Below are positions 20,885 through 31,782 of a DNA stretch of 64,000 nucleotides, one piece after another. The notes beneath the pieces were generated by a model. The model was not told the DNA's origin and did no database searches. It saw only the letters and a list, made by a program, of their open reading frames with translations. The first letter of the stretch is position 1. Each line of letters starts with the position of its first letter. The position numbers and the translations under genes were made by a program. Origin of the DNA: Macrosoma leucophasiata (lineage: Eukaryota > Arthropoda > Insecta > Lepidoptera > Hedylidae); the NCBI GenBank assembly GCA_036365455.1, contig JAWQUS010000020.1:2391001-2455000 (forward strand), in the 5' to 3' direction.

Positions 20885-23520
20885 ACCATATTATCTGTCT
20901 CTGATCCTAATAGTGCAATAGATAGTCTTATACATATTTTTTCGAAGATGATAAAGGAAAATACTAAGACTAAAATAATATCAGCAAATAAAAGGACAAA
21001 AAAACCATGGGTTACACCTGGGCTACTCAGATGTATCCGTCACAGAGATCGATTGCATTCAAAAGCTAAACTCACTCCAGATGATTTAATTCTTGTAACT
21101 AGCTATAAGAGATACAGAAATTTTTGTAACAAAATTTTGAAAAAAGTTAAACGACAATATGATTCTAATACAATAAGTAAAGCAGAAAATGACCCAAAAA
21201 TGTTATGGGACGCAATCAGAGATATAACGAACACCGGGAAACAAAAACAGTCCTCGACACAACTTTTGAAAATCTCAGTTTCTCCTTACGATTCGTGCAA
21301 CGAAATAAACAGTTTTTTTGTAGACATTGGCAAACAATTAGCAGATGCCATTATGAGAAATCCGCCGTCATCTCAACCGCATGCCTCCCGGTCCACATCT
21401 TGGTCGTCATCTTTTGTTTTCACCTCAACTACCACGGAAGAAATATTATCCCTCATAAAAAATCTTAAATGTGATTCCGCATGTGGATGGGATGGCATCT
21501 CTCCCAAAGTTATAAAGCGTTACTCTTCCATTTTTGCGCCGTTGTTAGCACATCTTTTCAATTTATGCATTCAAAACTCAGTATTTCCGAGGTCATTTAA
21601 GAGGGCAATCATTCGTCCAATTTACAAAGGTGGCGACTGCAACATAATTAGCAATTATAGACCAATAGCTCTTCTGAGCTCCTTTTCTAAACTACTAGAA
21701 CGCCTAGTGAACAATAGGCTACTTAGTTATCTAGATAAATTCAAAATTATTTCATCACAGCAATTCGGCTTTTGCAAAAAGAAATCAACTTCTGACGCTG
21801 TACAAGAACTCACTACTTTCATTGTAAAGAAAATGAATGACAATAAAAAAGTGCTTACAGTTTTCATAGATCTTGCAAAAGCATTTGATACTATTCCTTT
21901 AAATATTCTCTTGTCAAAACTTGAAAAATTAGGTATCAGGGGATCTGAGCTCAATTTTTTCGAAAGTTATCTTACAGATCGAACTCAAATGGTAAAAATA
22001 AAGAACTATCATAGTGAAGAGCTTCCCATACATTACGGCGTTCCACAGGGCAGCATTCTTGGCCCGACGCTGTTCCTTATTTTTATAAACGACCTCTGCA
22101 GCCTTGAACTCGCAGATTCAAAAACAGTATCGTATGCAGATGATACTGCCATTACATTTTTTGCAAATTCTTGGACAGAATTACAAAGTACTGCCCAAAA
22201 AGGTTTAAACACCACCTTTGACTGGCTCTTATCTCATAAACTAACAGTTAATGTAGATAAAACTAAGTTTTTAACATTCTCAAATAAATCGCCTCGACAT
22301 CCTCATACTCTTTTAACTTTAAAAGCACACTCTTGTCATCAAAAAGAGATGTCCTGTCAATGTCCACTTATTTCTTCGGTTGAATGTATAAAATATCTTG
22401 GAATTATACTCGATAATTCTTTGAACTTCAAGGCCCACATTGAAGCTTTGACAAATCGAGTACGTAAGCTAATATGTTTTTAAAACCTTAAGACATGTAG
22501 CTAACTCCATCATAATTCGAAACGTCTATCATGCATTATGCTTATCTATTTTAACATACTGCATCCCCTGCTGGGGAGGTGCTGCTAAAACCATACTAAA
22601 ACCATTAGAAACAGCACACAGAACCATTTTAAAGGTATCTACGTTTAAGAAACACCTTTATCCTACCACTCAGCTGTATAAAGACTGGAATGTTCTCAAT
22701 GTGCGACAACATTTTATACTGAACACAATTCTGTTACAACATCGCAAGACCCCATACGTTCAAATCTCTAAACGGCGTAAAGATTTAATATGTAATGTCC
22801 CAAAAGTCAATTATACTTTAGTCAAACGTTTTGCATACTTCTTAGGCCCATTCTTATATAACAAAATAAATAAATCAGTACCAATATATAAATTGTCTTT
22901 ATACCAGTGTCGAAAAGCAGTTCGTAATTTCCTTCTCAATCAAAATTATGAAGATACAGAAAAATACTTATTAACGTTGTCATAATCATTTTACACGGAA
23001 AACTAATTTACTCAAACCAACTCATGCATCATGATTACATTACATTTTACAAAACTGACACACACTTACACATACACACACACACTCGCACATGCACACA
23101 AAACTCACTCTCTCACACACACTCACTCACTCACAAACACACTCGCACACGCACATATACTTACATTTAGTGTTTATAATAATTAAAAATAATTAGTTAT
23201 ATGATCAAATGTCCTTAATATCATTCTAATTTGTCATGTGAATGTAGTACCTACCTACCTACGCATTAGCAATTACTATAATTAAGTAAATGCCTCATCG
23301 AATTTAATTGCATGCTATACCCACCCGGGGGGCGGTACTCTTCTTCTTAACACAGACTATTGTAACAAATAGCCTAGCAAGAAGAATGGTACTATGCCCA
23401 TAATTTAACTATTAAGCACCTATATGTCAATTTGCCCTGAAATATGTACCTATTCCAAAAATTGTACTACATATGTTAACGTCAAATAAATTTAATTTAA
23501 TTTAATTTAATTTTAAATTA
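20885..23520 (+). mobile_element. 5'-truncated CR1/Jockey-group LINE
   Basis: The copy starts within the linker between endonuclease and RT, carries RT and the post-RT region, and has a 3' UTR with a CA/TC-rich tract (23040-23160) ending in an '(aattt)n' tail near 23480-23520. It landed in the GC-module array. The 5' truncation is typical of incomplete target-primed reverse transcription. Confidence 0.8.
20948..22985 (+). pseudogene. LINE reverse transcriptase with one frameshift
   Basis: The first frame (20948-22483) encodes the RT: 'KPWVTPGLLRCIRHRD' linker, 'CDSACGWDGISPKVIKRY', 'NYRPIALLSSFSKLLERL', 'FIDLAKAFDTIPLNILL', 'YGVPQGSILGPTLFLIFIND' and the catalytic 'SYADDTAITFF'. It continues in phase upstream of the first ATG ('DSLIHIFSK'), so that ATG is not the original start. 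At about 22480 ('tatgtttttaaaac') the frame shifts; the downstream frame continues the protein ('SILTYCIPCWGGAAKTILKP' ... 'FLGPFLYNKINKSVPIYKL') to the stop at 22983-22985. Without the endonuclease, the copy cannot move on its own. The YADD motif and post-RT region suggest the CR1 group; the exact clade is unproven. Confidence 0.82.
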
Positions 23521-24453
23521 AAATAGGATCTTCTGTGCTAACACTCTGAGTGTCGAAATGCATATTACCTACCTATTACATAGTAATGGGTAGTTAATAT
23601 GCATTTCGCATAGCAATAGGTAATTAATATGCAATATGCAGTTAGTTTTAGTTTATTGTAAAATTGTAAAATGCCTTTATCCTGTAAAACGCCATACGAT
23701 TAAATAAATTACATAACTAAAATGTCGTGGTTAAGTTAAATTTTAATTTAATTTATCAAAGCGAAATTCAATAAAGTGTAGCTACTAGCTTTCTATGAAT
23801 AAATTAAGTGGTTGTATATAATATCAAAAACATTTCGCAGACATGTCTGTTGCTTCAAAGTAGTAGTTGATGTTTGTTTGTACGCGGCAGTCGGCACTGT
23901 GCCGGCGTGGGACTGGCACGGCCGGTCAGGGCCGTTCGTCACACTTCGTTCATAATTAAAATTTTGATCCTTATCGAGTTACTTATAAATGTGGTAACTT
24001 ATGTCATTAATGATGAGTTATTCTATTAATTATTAACTACATAAAATTCTGAAGCATATCATAAATGGAAATCATTACGTCTTGACGATGCAGATCGAAA
24101 TGTCGACGCTCAAAATAACTAACAATATTTTATTCAAAAATTTCAAAACTACCTATACGGTGTCATGTAAAATCAAAACACTATAAATTTTTACAAATTT
24201 TATTAACAAAGCGCATTGTAGATAGATTATTTGACGCAGTATTCGGCGCTGTGCCGGCCCGGGACTGGCACCAACGGTCAGGGCCGTTTATCACACTGTA
24301 AACTGTGTAGGTACTGGTGATAGTATGTCAGTAACTGAGTTGCCACAATAACATTTTCTTATTAATAAAAAATATACTTTTATTCTAATTAGATACGCTT
24401 GGAAAGTTAAAAAAAAAACGGATTAAAGGAAACACGGTGGCGATAAACACTAA

Positions 24454-24595
24454 CCCCCTTATTCATAAACATACTTTAGATACGTTTTAGCTATAGAATG
24501 CTTTGTCTTTGTCAGTCGCATTGTCAAATGTGCAGGCTAGAAAAAGACAAAGGAGAGATTAGCAACACTTTAGCTAAAATACGTTTATGAATAAG
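24454..24595. mobile_element. Harbinger-type MITE (copy 1)
   Basis: A 142-bp element with inverted ends 'cccccttattcataaac' and 'gtttatgaataag'; the outermost Gs at the right end are lost. It is flanked by 'taa' at 24451-24453 and 24596-24598. Nearly the same sequence at 46641-46786 is flanked by 'tta'. A 3-bp TWA target duplication is characteristic of PIF/Harbinger. There is no ORF inside. Confidence 0.8.
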
Positions 24596-24598
24596 TAA

Positions 24599-26579
24599 AT
24601 ATACAAGCAGATTAGGAAAAAAGGTGATGCCTGTACGAGGCTGTAACATGGTTTATTATGAGTTGGTTAACAGTTCCTAATCCTAAGTTCCATTCTTTTA
24701 CCTAATTTATTATGACATGAATGTAGAAGCAACACAGGAATCACCTTTATGTTGCTTTGAGGCTTGCTTAAAGTCTGAGATGTTTGGTGATCCTCGTATT
24801 CCTCGTTCCGTGTCTAGGAAATGACATGGAGATACCTTACTTAGTTACCAAGAGGAGAAGAGCTATTGTGGCTTTTCGGGCAAGATACCACACAGAAGTC
24901 TCATCCATTATGTAACCTGATTATTGCAAGTGGCAAGTAGCGTTGTATGCAATAGAAACACTCAAGGATCAAATCTCGTTTGGTATTTTGCACAATGTAA
25001 ACCTCGAATGCCAAGGCCACCTGGTACGTGCCGTCACATCCAAGATCCTATACCTACGGCTCGCGTTTATTAGCCTTATCTAGTAAACGTTTCCCGTCCG
25101 AACGACCCTGTTATTACGCATAAAATTTGATTTGTGATGTCATTTTAGGATGCCGTTAAAATGTTCGCACTTTCATTGATATTTTCACAGTATCATGTCC
25201 GTTTCAGATATTGTTGTATTTTAATTGTGTACGAGCTATGCTCGAACAGAGTAATTTTGTTACCTCAGCGATTTACGCAAATCGAACTGTATAATAGATA
25301 GTTCGCATCTGCCATTCATATTCATGTATATTTAACATTTAAGTAGTTTAGTTTTCCACTTAAGATTGGAAACATATATTTTTGACTTTTAAGTACTTTA
25401 TCTTTTATTTACTACGGTCAAATCCGTACAAATTGTTGCCGGTCCTGCAGCTCGATCGCCTAACTGTAAGCTTTTATCCTCGTTACGTTAATATCTTTCA
25501 TTGTTTTTGTCCTTTAATACCAGCTTTGAAAGGAACAGCGACAATCTGGGTGTCGATATTATTTTAGCGTTATGAAATCGAACCCTGAATTTCTGTCTGA
25601 GAACTAGATCCGTCCCGGATAAATCTACCAAGACATAATTAAAAGACTAAATAAGACTTATCTGGACTGGATTGAGGTGGTTGGGGCGAGTCGCCCGTCC
25701 CTTTGAATCTGATACTGCTGTTTTCGATTTTTTGGATCCAATGTCGCGAATCAGGTGGCGAACCTAATTGTAATTCATTGCGCAAATTTCGGACTTAACA
25801 TAAACTGGGAATCGAGTTGCAAATACTCCTACTAACTAAATAATAGGGAAAGACTAAGGAAAGTAATTTTTTGCCCATTATTGCTATCTTTTTGTAGATT
25901 TGTAGGGTAGACCTGTAGGGTTCTCCACGTAGGTGAAGAGGTATATGGGTTGGGTTGGGTCGGATTATTCCCCGTTCCAGGGATCTGCACGGAAGAATAC
26001 TTAGCCAACAAAAATTTGGACGAAATCGCCAATATTACACACGAAGCGATAACAGTAAATAGACTAAAACAAGGTTTCAAATATCGTCGCTGTGTTTAGA
26101 CAAAATATTTGCTCTTGTACAGTTTTAGGGGGGTCATTGGCCAAGAACGGTGTCGCGAAAATATTCAGTCACGATGACACAGTGTTTTCGATTGCGATTA
26201 CGAAATCGATTTGGATTTAATTGATGGACACCCGAAATCGTTAGAAATCGAATAGATTTTGAGAAAAGAAAGTAAATGCGCATATCAAGTGGTAACTCGT
26301 AAATTTTTCGTGATGGTTCATCTGTCAGACGAAGTGGTGATAATAGTTTTTCGTAATCAATGGCAGTGATAAAACATTAAATAGGTACCTACATGTAAAC
26401 AACAGTATTTTCACTTGTGATAGAGCTCCATGGGGGTAAGGCAAAGGTCAATTTGTGGATTAATCTGGTTTCTTAGCTATATCCACACGGTGCCTTTTTC
26501 TGTGCATTAAGAGCATGCCATGCACACGGCGCATTGAACATCGCACGTGACACCTGTATTAGTTGCATGCGCTATGAAA
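24599..26579. other. no gene recognised
   Basis: Two kilobases of apparently low-copy sequence with no supported exon. ORFs at 25382-25567 (plus) and 25832-26080 (minus) are short and without motifs. It may be intronic or intergenic. Confidence 0.4.
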
Positions 26580-26866
26580 TTTTTTTTTATGTAATGGAAG
26601 TGGCAAACAAGCATGCAGTTGACATTGATGTTAAGTGATGACTGCAGCCTATAGACACCCACACAAAGACCAAGGTCAAAATGCAGATTCGTTACCACTT
26701 CTGAGACCTAAGGTGTTATGGCTCTGTGCCGGAAATTACAGGGCCGTATATTATCACCTGACCGGAACACGATAGTGCTGAACACTACAATTTAGCGGCA
26801 AGAGTATTAGGTAATGCGATGGTGCCTACGCCCACGAGCTCCGTCACTGGAGTTTTACCACCAGTA
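26580..26866 (-). repeat. family A repeat, near full length
   Basis: Reverse copy from the T-run through 'attacagggccgtatattat' to 'ggagttttaccaccagtaaa', so both ends of the family are visible. This copy and 35931-36216 define the family length at about 287 bp. Confidence 0.8.
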
Positions 26867-27396
26867 AAAAAAGTTGAAAGTGTAGCGCAAGCTCATCCAA
26901 ATGACTGCATTGATGTTGCGCTTTGTGATATCACTCATTTTAACACTTACAGCCAGTTCTCATGGGCCAGCTGTACCTATAGGTATGAGGTCTTACGTTT
27001 GTTATTTTAAGTGATTGTGACAAATTATTCTGCGGCCTGAGAACTCTAACACAAGTTTGTGAAGAGAATGCCGGCGATCATGGTCTGAAATATAACGTAG
27101 TTAAGAGTAAATTCATAATATTTGAAACCGGTAGTGCTAAGTGTCCGAGAAATTTGCCAGACATTCGCTTATACGGTATAGCCGTAGACAGGGTAAGCAC
27201 ATTTAAATACCTTGGTCACATACTCACCGCCGATCTCAAAGACAATGCTGACATCGAACGGGAGCGAAGGGCGCTGTCCAGGAGGGCAAATATGTTGGCT
27301 CGCAGGTTTGCACGATGTTCCACACAGGTGAAAATATCTCTATTTCGAGCATATTGTACATTTTATTTTTTAAAGAAAAATGGAAAGAAAAATTTG

Positions 27397-27470
27397 ACTT
27401 CAGGCGAGGCTCGAACTCGCGACCTACTGGGAATCTAGTCCAGCCGCTCTTCCAATTGAGCTACTGAAGC
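27397..27470 (-). other. tRNA-like sequence, unit 1
   Basis: Minus-strand cloverleaf: acceptor 'gcttcag' against 'ctgaagt', D-arm 'gctc..gagc', T-arm 'gcgag'/'ctcgc' with loop 'ttcgagc'. The anticodon stem has an A-C mismatch and the loop would read AGA, without the long variable arm expected of tRNA-Ser. The A and B boxes look usable for Pol III, but it is part of a repeat and not a tRNA gene. Confidence 0.75.
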
Positions 27471-27704
27471 CCTGCCCGATTTATCAAATCTTTCCTTCAC
27501 ATCTATTGCATTGCTTTATGGTAGCAGCAGCGCCATCTATTACCAACTATGCTAGTTAGGCAACCGATATAATAGACTTTTCAGTTTATTGAATATCGTA
27601 AAGAAGTCGCTTTTACCCTTAATAATTGTTTTATATTATTTCGCATTAACACATGCTTGTGAAATATATTTTATTTTTTAAAGAAAAATGGAAAGAAAAA
27701 TTTG

Positions 27705-27778
27705 ACTTCAGGCGAGGCTCGAACTCGCGACCTACTGGGAATCTAGTCCAGCCGCTCTTCCAATTGAGCTACTGAAGC
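27705..27778 (-). other. tRNA-like sequence, unit 2
   Basis: Identical to the tRNA-like sequence 308 bp upstream, with the same anticodon-stem mismatch. The identity of the two units, including this core, points to a recent duplication or simultaneous synthesis. Confidence 0.75.
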
Positions 27779-28783
27779 CCTGCCCGATTTATCAAATCTT
27801 TCCTTCACATCTATTGCATTGCTTTATGGTAGCAGCAGCGCCATCTATTACCAACTATGCTAGTTAGGCAACCGATATAATAGACTGTACATCTCTTTAT
27901 ACTTGTAGTCTTTGGGCTAATTACAAGCTAGCCAATTACAGCGCCCTCCATGTGCAGTACAACAACTCGTTCAGAGCTGTGGCGGGGCTGGCCCGATCCT
28001 GTAGCGCCTCGGGCATGTTCGCGGTAGCTCGCACCGACTGTTTCTACGCGACCATGCGTAAGGTCTATATCTCTGGTGCACAGAGTGCGGGCCAGCTCCA
28101 ACACTGTTCTCTCGATGATCGCCAATCGCTTAGATTGTCTATACATTCGACACTGCTGTGACAGACATGCCAATAATGTTTGACAATTAGACTGTTAGGT
28201 ACATTTTGTTATTGTTAGTATTTGTGATTGACTATTTTGATGCTTATAAATTATTTATTTAATTAATTTCTATATATAACTATTTTTATTACTTTTTTTT
28301 TTTTACTTTTTTGTTGCCATAATCTAGGTTTAACTGTCAAATTAATATTGCTGAAGATTAAGACCGAACATATCATGTATTCTATAATTATATGTTTCTA
28401 ATGTGTTATTACTATGGGTGAAATAACCTGAAATAAATGAATTTTATTTATTTATTAATATTATAGATCAATTCGCTTTGAGTATATTATTAAATAACAG
28501 TAAGTAATAAACCTGTGTTTCGATTCACGTTCAATGTCAAAGTAACTTATTTATATTTTTAGATAGTTGTTTGGGTATTCAACTATATGTAGGTATCGGA
28601 ATTAAATATTTATCATTTTCGCACCTGCATAATAATAACGTGTTAAAACTTCAATACTCGTGGTACATTAAAAATACGATCGAACACGCGACAGCCGGAT
28701 CAATTAATCGTCAGATACCGCTGGACCAACTGGGTCGTACATAGAGGTGAAGTTACATGAGTGCCTACCTAGGTCTATGTATC

Positions 28784-28914
28784 GGACATTACAGGGCCGT
28801 ACATTACTACCTGACCGGAATACGATAGTGCTGAACATAACCATTTAGCGGCAAGTAAATAAATGCGGTGCCTACACCCGCGATCTCCGTCACTGAACCC
28901 TCTACCACTAGTAG
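28784..28914 (-). repeat. family A repeat, 5' half
   Basis: Reverse copy of the 5' half: 'attacagggccgtacattac' to 'ctctaccactagta'. The 3' half with the A-run is absent. Confidence 0.7.
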
Positions 28915-28968
28915 GTAGTAATAACTTGATACTTACACACGTAAGTCTATTTGTAGAACATCTTTTAA

Positions 28969-29137
28969 GTATGTATGTATGTATCTTCACGCCAGGTCCC
29001 TAACGGGGTAGGCAGAGAATGTAGAGCGCCAGATATCCCGGTCCTGTCATAACTCTCGTGCCTCGTCTACCTTCATCATTCTCTTCATACATGCACGCCG
29101 ATTCCTAAGACTTTTGACCCCACCATCAGACAGAATC
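28969..29137 (-). mobile_element. LINE 3'-end fragment (family C)
   Basis: Reads (minus) 'gattctgtctgatggtgggg', 'ggaatcggcgtgcatgtatg' and the tail 'acctggcgtgaagatacata'. It is 5'-truncated at about 29137, immediately before the AAT tract of the next SINE. Confidence 0.8.
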
Positions 29138-29146
29138 TTTTAAGTT

Positions 29147-29510
29147 ATAATAATAATAATAATGGCAACCCTTGATATGTCCCACTGCTGGACACGAGTC
29201 TCCTCTACTTGAGAGGAGGCTTAGAGCTAACTCCACCAAGCTGCTCCAATGCGGGTCGGTGGAGATAAGGGTTAGTGGCCAACCCGCTGTCGGATGTTCT
29301 TCAAATCGCCCATAAGGCCTCCGACAATTTTTAACGACTGCTATCTATCGATAGCAACCGGGACCGACGGCTTAACGTGCCCTCCGAAGCACGGAAACGC
29401 GCATTTTGAATTTGCTACTAGCGGTCACCCATCACACACCCGACCGCGCCCATATCGCTTAACCGAGTAGATTGCTTGCGATCTACACCAGCCGCAGGGC
29501 CATGCAATTT
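29147..29510 (-). mobile_element. 5S-derived SINE (family E)
   Basis: Nearly full-length copy: the (AAT)n tail at 29147-29161, body 'acggcttaacgtgccctccg', and the 5S-like promoter block on the minus strand ('ggttaagcgatatgggcgcg', 'gatgggtgaccgctag') ending at 'ccatgcaa'. The body is complete where the 17352 copy has a roughly 30-bp internal deletion ('ctccgacaatttttaacgac' region present here). Confidence 0.82.
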
Positions 29511-29737
29511 ATACATGGGAATAATTAAATTGTGACGTCATAATTTACGGCGATTTACTTCGTTAAATGCAGTCAATCAGAGATTTTATCCGTTCTTGGC
29601 AACGCGTATTTATATAATATAATATGCGTTGCTAGCAACGATTAATAGTGTCATCTATGTAATATTTTTTATTAAGTATATTGATATTAGCATACTATAT
29701 CGCAGCGCTGCAGTTTATATAATATGTCGAACCTTAA

Positions 29738-30020
29738 CTACTACTATTACGCTGGAGGTCCTGGGTTCGATTCCCGGGTCGGGGACTATCAGAGATAACG
29801 GTTTAAAATCCTTTATCTCTGCTTCTATTTGGATTTTTCCATTTTCTGGAAGTTTCCCAGTACCCCGGAGTTTGGTAATGTGCCCGGAGATGGCAACAGG
29901 TTCGCCACCTGTTACATGGGCCAAAACGTAACCGGCGAGTCGTGGGTGTTTGCATGTATGATTGAATGCATGCGTTTACCTCTGCCTACCCCTTCGGGGA
30001 TTACAGGCGTGAAGTTACGT
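29738..30020 (+). mobile_element. SINE B
   Basis: Full body from the tRNA-like head ('ggtcctgggttcgattcccg') through 'accccggagtttggtaatgt' to 'ttacaggcgtgaagttacgt'. The following stretch 30021-30683 is AT-rich with no gene. Confidence 0.8.
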
Positions 30021-30683
30021 CGAACCTTAAAATAATGAGTATGAGTGACACTATTGTTAATTTCCTTAGTAATAGTAAAAAACTAGGTACTATTTTAGGT
30101 AGGTAGACTAAAGTTCTTTCATTGACCTCTGCCGTTTTTACTTAATTTTTAGTTTAATTTCTGAACCGGTGATACACACAACCTTTATTTAATGGTCTAT
30201 CTTTGTTTGTTAATTTTTATTTTGCTAATTGTTGTATATATTTGTGTCTAATGGGCAGATAGATAAATGTATACATTCTTATTCTAACATACTAAGCGTG
30301 TATTCATGTCCCGGTTCAAATAAAGGACGCAATATCTGACCAGTTACCTACAAAATGAGATTTCGTTTGCTTCATTATCATTTATCACAATTTAAATTTA
30401 ATAATATTCAATAAAGGAATAAGCTCGATTTAAATGGCGGTGACTCAACCGGAAACTCGGTTACATTTGGGTGCAACTTTTTTTTTCTTTTTTTTATGTT
30501 AATACAGTTGAGGTGTAAACTGCGTAGCTATTTGGAGCATTCGATAATGAGCTACATTACAATTCATGATCGTGGGAACAGCTTTTATTTCAGTGTCAAA
30601 GTTTTCGCAAGAGCTTGTATGGAAGCTTTTATATGGTAATGATATGGCCCCTAACAATCACAGAGACATAACAACTAAGGTAT

Positions 30684-30752
30684 TACAGCTATAACAGGGG
30701 TGGCAACGCATCTGCATTATGACCTCTGGTTTTGTGTAGATGTCTATAGAAA
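30684..30752 (+). repeat. family A fragment
   Basis: Only the middle of the family ('ggcaacgcatctgcattatg') is present. It is followed by T-rich sequence and a (CA)n run at about 30778-30793. Confidence 0.5.
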
Positions 30753-31235
30753 TAGTTTTTTTTTTATTTATTTTTTGACACACACACACACACTAAATAA
30801 ACAAATGATAATAATAATAAAGAAAAAAAAAACAATAATAAAAACAGAAACAACTTAACACAACTACCGGCATGATGTATGTGTGAGACCAAAAAAATGG
30901 TACCTATCTCAGCTGATTGCTGTAGTAGGCACTACAGCGCTGGTGTTCTGATGGGACCACCGTAAGTGGCTTTGCGAATTACAAGCCGCCCAACTACATA
31001 AAACTTCCATGCATACTACTGTTATATTTATATACAAAATTACGTAATATTACATAAATATAGATAAATAAATAAATTATTAGAACAAATAAATAAAATA
31101 CATGATAAAATTACACACTCTCTGCCTACCTAGGGACCTGGCGCGAAGATACATATATACATACAATAATTAATCCAAATATTTGGTGGCAATCATCACT
31201 GAACATCCATGTGAACTGCATGCCTGTTTGCCATC

Positions 31236-31563
31236 TTCTCGGTTAAGCACTACGGGCGCGGTCGGGTAGTGTGATGGATGACCGCTAGTGGAAAATTAAA
31301 TGCGCGTTTCCGTGCTTCGGAGGGCACGTTAAGCCGTCGGTCCCGGTTGCTATTGATAGATAGCAGTCGTTAAACCTTGTCGGAGGCCTTATGGGCGGTT
31401 TGAAAACATCCGACAGAGGGTTGGCCACTAACCCACCCACCTCCACCAATCCGCATTGGCGCAGCGTGGTGGAGTAAGCTCCAGGCCTCCCCCCAAAAAA
31501 AGAGGAGAGACTCGTGCCCAGCAGTGGGACGTATAATGGGTTGCCAATCATTATAATATTATT
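31236..31563 (+). mobile_element. 5S-derived SINE (family E), 5'-truncated
   Basis: Plus-strand copy beginning 'tctcggttaagcactacggg', then 'gatggatgaccgctagtgga', 'gcttcggagggcacgttaag', 'ggtggagtaagctccaggcc', 'cccagcagtgggacgtataa' and 'gggttgcc' with an ATT-rich tail. The order and orientation confirm that the 5S-like block is the 5' end and the TAA/ATT tract is the 3' tail. The 30753-31235 stretch before it holds no gene, apart from a short family C piece at 31113-31170. Confidence 0.82.
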
Positions 31564-31782
31564 ATTAAACATCAGTCACAACAGTACAGTGTCCAGCAAT
31601 AGGTACATATTTCACATCGAGCCTACGAAAGGGACAATCGGCTAGTTTCGACTTCGCAGGCTGCTTTGAAGATACATAGGTACCAGTCTTTTTAATGTAT
31701 TTTTCAAAAGTCACGAACACAACAGTACTTGTGTTTGTGCACACAGTTCTGCGGGTAACATTCGATCCCTTTAAATAAAAAT

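Larger units (their letters stand above)
20008..24300 (+). repeat. degenerate array of a GC-rich module, about 350-bp spacing
   Basis: A module with 'cggcagtcggcactgtgccg' then 'gggactggcacggccggtca' and 'gggccgttcgt.acacttcg' recurs at about 20008, 20357 (partial), 20597, 23883 and 24236. Between modules a shared AT-rich link contains 'tttctcattccagagcctta' and 'aagaaaatttcgcagacagg' (for example 20251, 20491, 20867 and 23820). Spacing is 349, 240 and 353 bp where measurable. A LINE (about 20885-23520) and a further roughly 290-bp piece split the array. There is no ORF through the modules. It could be a minor satellite or degenerate TE tandem. Confidence 0.65.
27362..27885 (-). mobile_element. 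element of two identical tRNA-bearing 217-bp repeats
   Basis: Units at 27361-27577 and 27669-27885 are identical by eye, in direct orientation 308 bp apart, separated by a 91-bp spacer (27578-27668). The whole is bracketed by 'tgtacat' at 27355-27361 and 27886-27892 and interrupts a reading frame that is intact when it is removed. Each unit carries a cloverleaf-like tRNA sequence on the minus strand with upstream and downstream sequence. Part of the spacer ('cgcattaacacatgcttgtg') also follows the single-unit copy at 49521, so spacer plus unit is the family's full length. Alternatives: a dimeric tRNA-SINE, or an LTR-spacer-LTR (TRIM-like) element with a tRNA in the repeat. Confidence 0.8.
27035..28160 (+). 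pseudogene. LINE RT C-terminal region split by a tRNA-bearing element
   Basis: The translated halves join at the insertion: upstream 'KYNVVKSKFIIFETG', 'VSTFKYLGHILTADLKDNAD' and 'STQVKISLFRAYCT'; downstream 'SLYTCSLWANYKLANYSALH', 'YNNSFRAVAGLARSCSASGM' and a terminal 'RQSLRLSIHSTLL' before the stop near 28159. This is the post-RT thumb/C-terminal part of a LINE common in moths. RT motifs upstream are lost. The 3' UTR appears to run to a (TTTA)n tail near 28434-28456. It is a dead, 5'-truncated copy. Confidence 0.75.

Noticed and set aside
23040..23160. Possible CRISPR-like short repeats
   Set aside because: It is an interrupted CA/TC microsatellite in a LINE 3' UTR; there are no regular repeats and spacers, and the DNA is eukaryotic.
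27397..27778. Two tandem tRNA genes
   Set aside because: The cores lie inside repeats, have a mismatched anticodon stem and recur with the same flanks at 49603; they are tRNA-derived parts of a mobile element.
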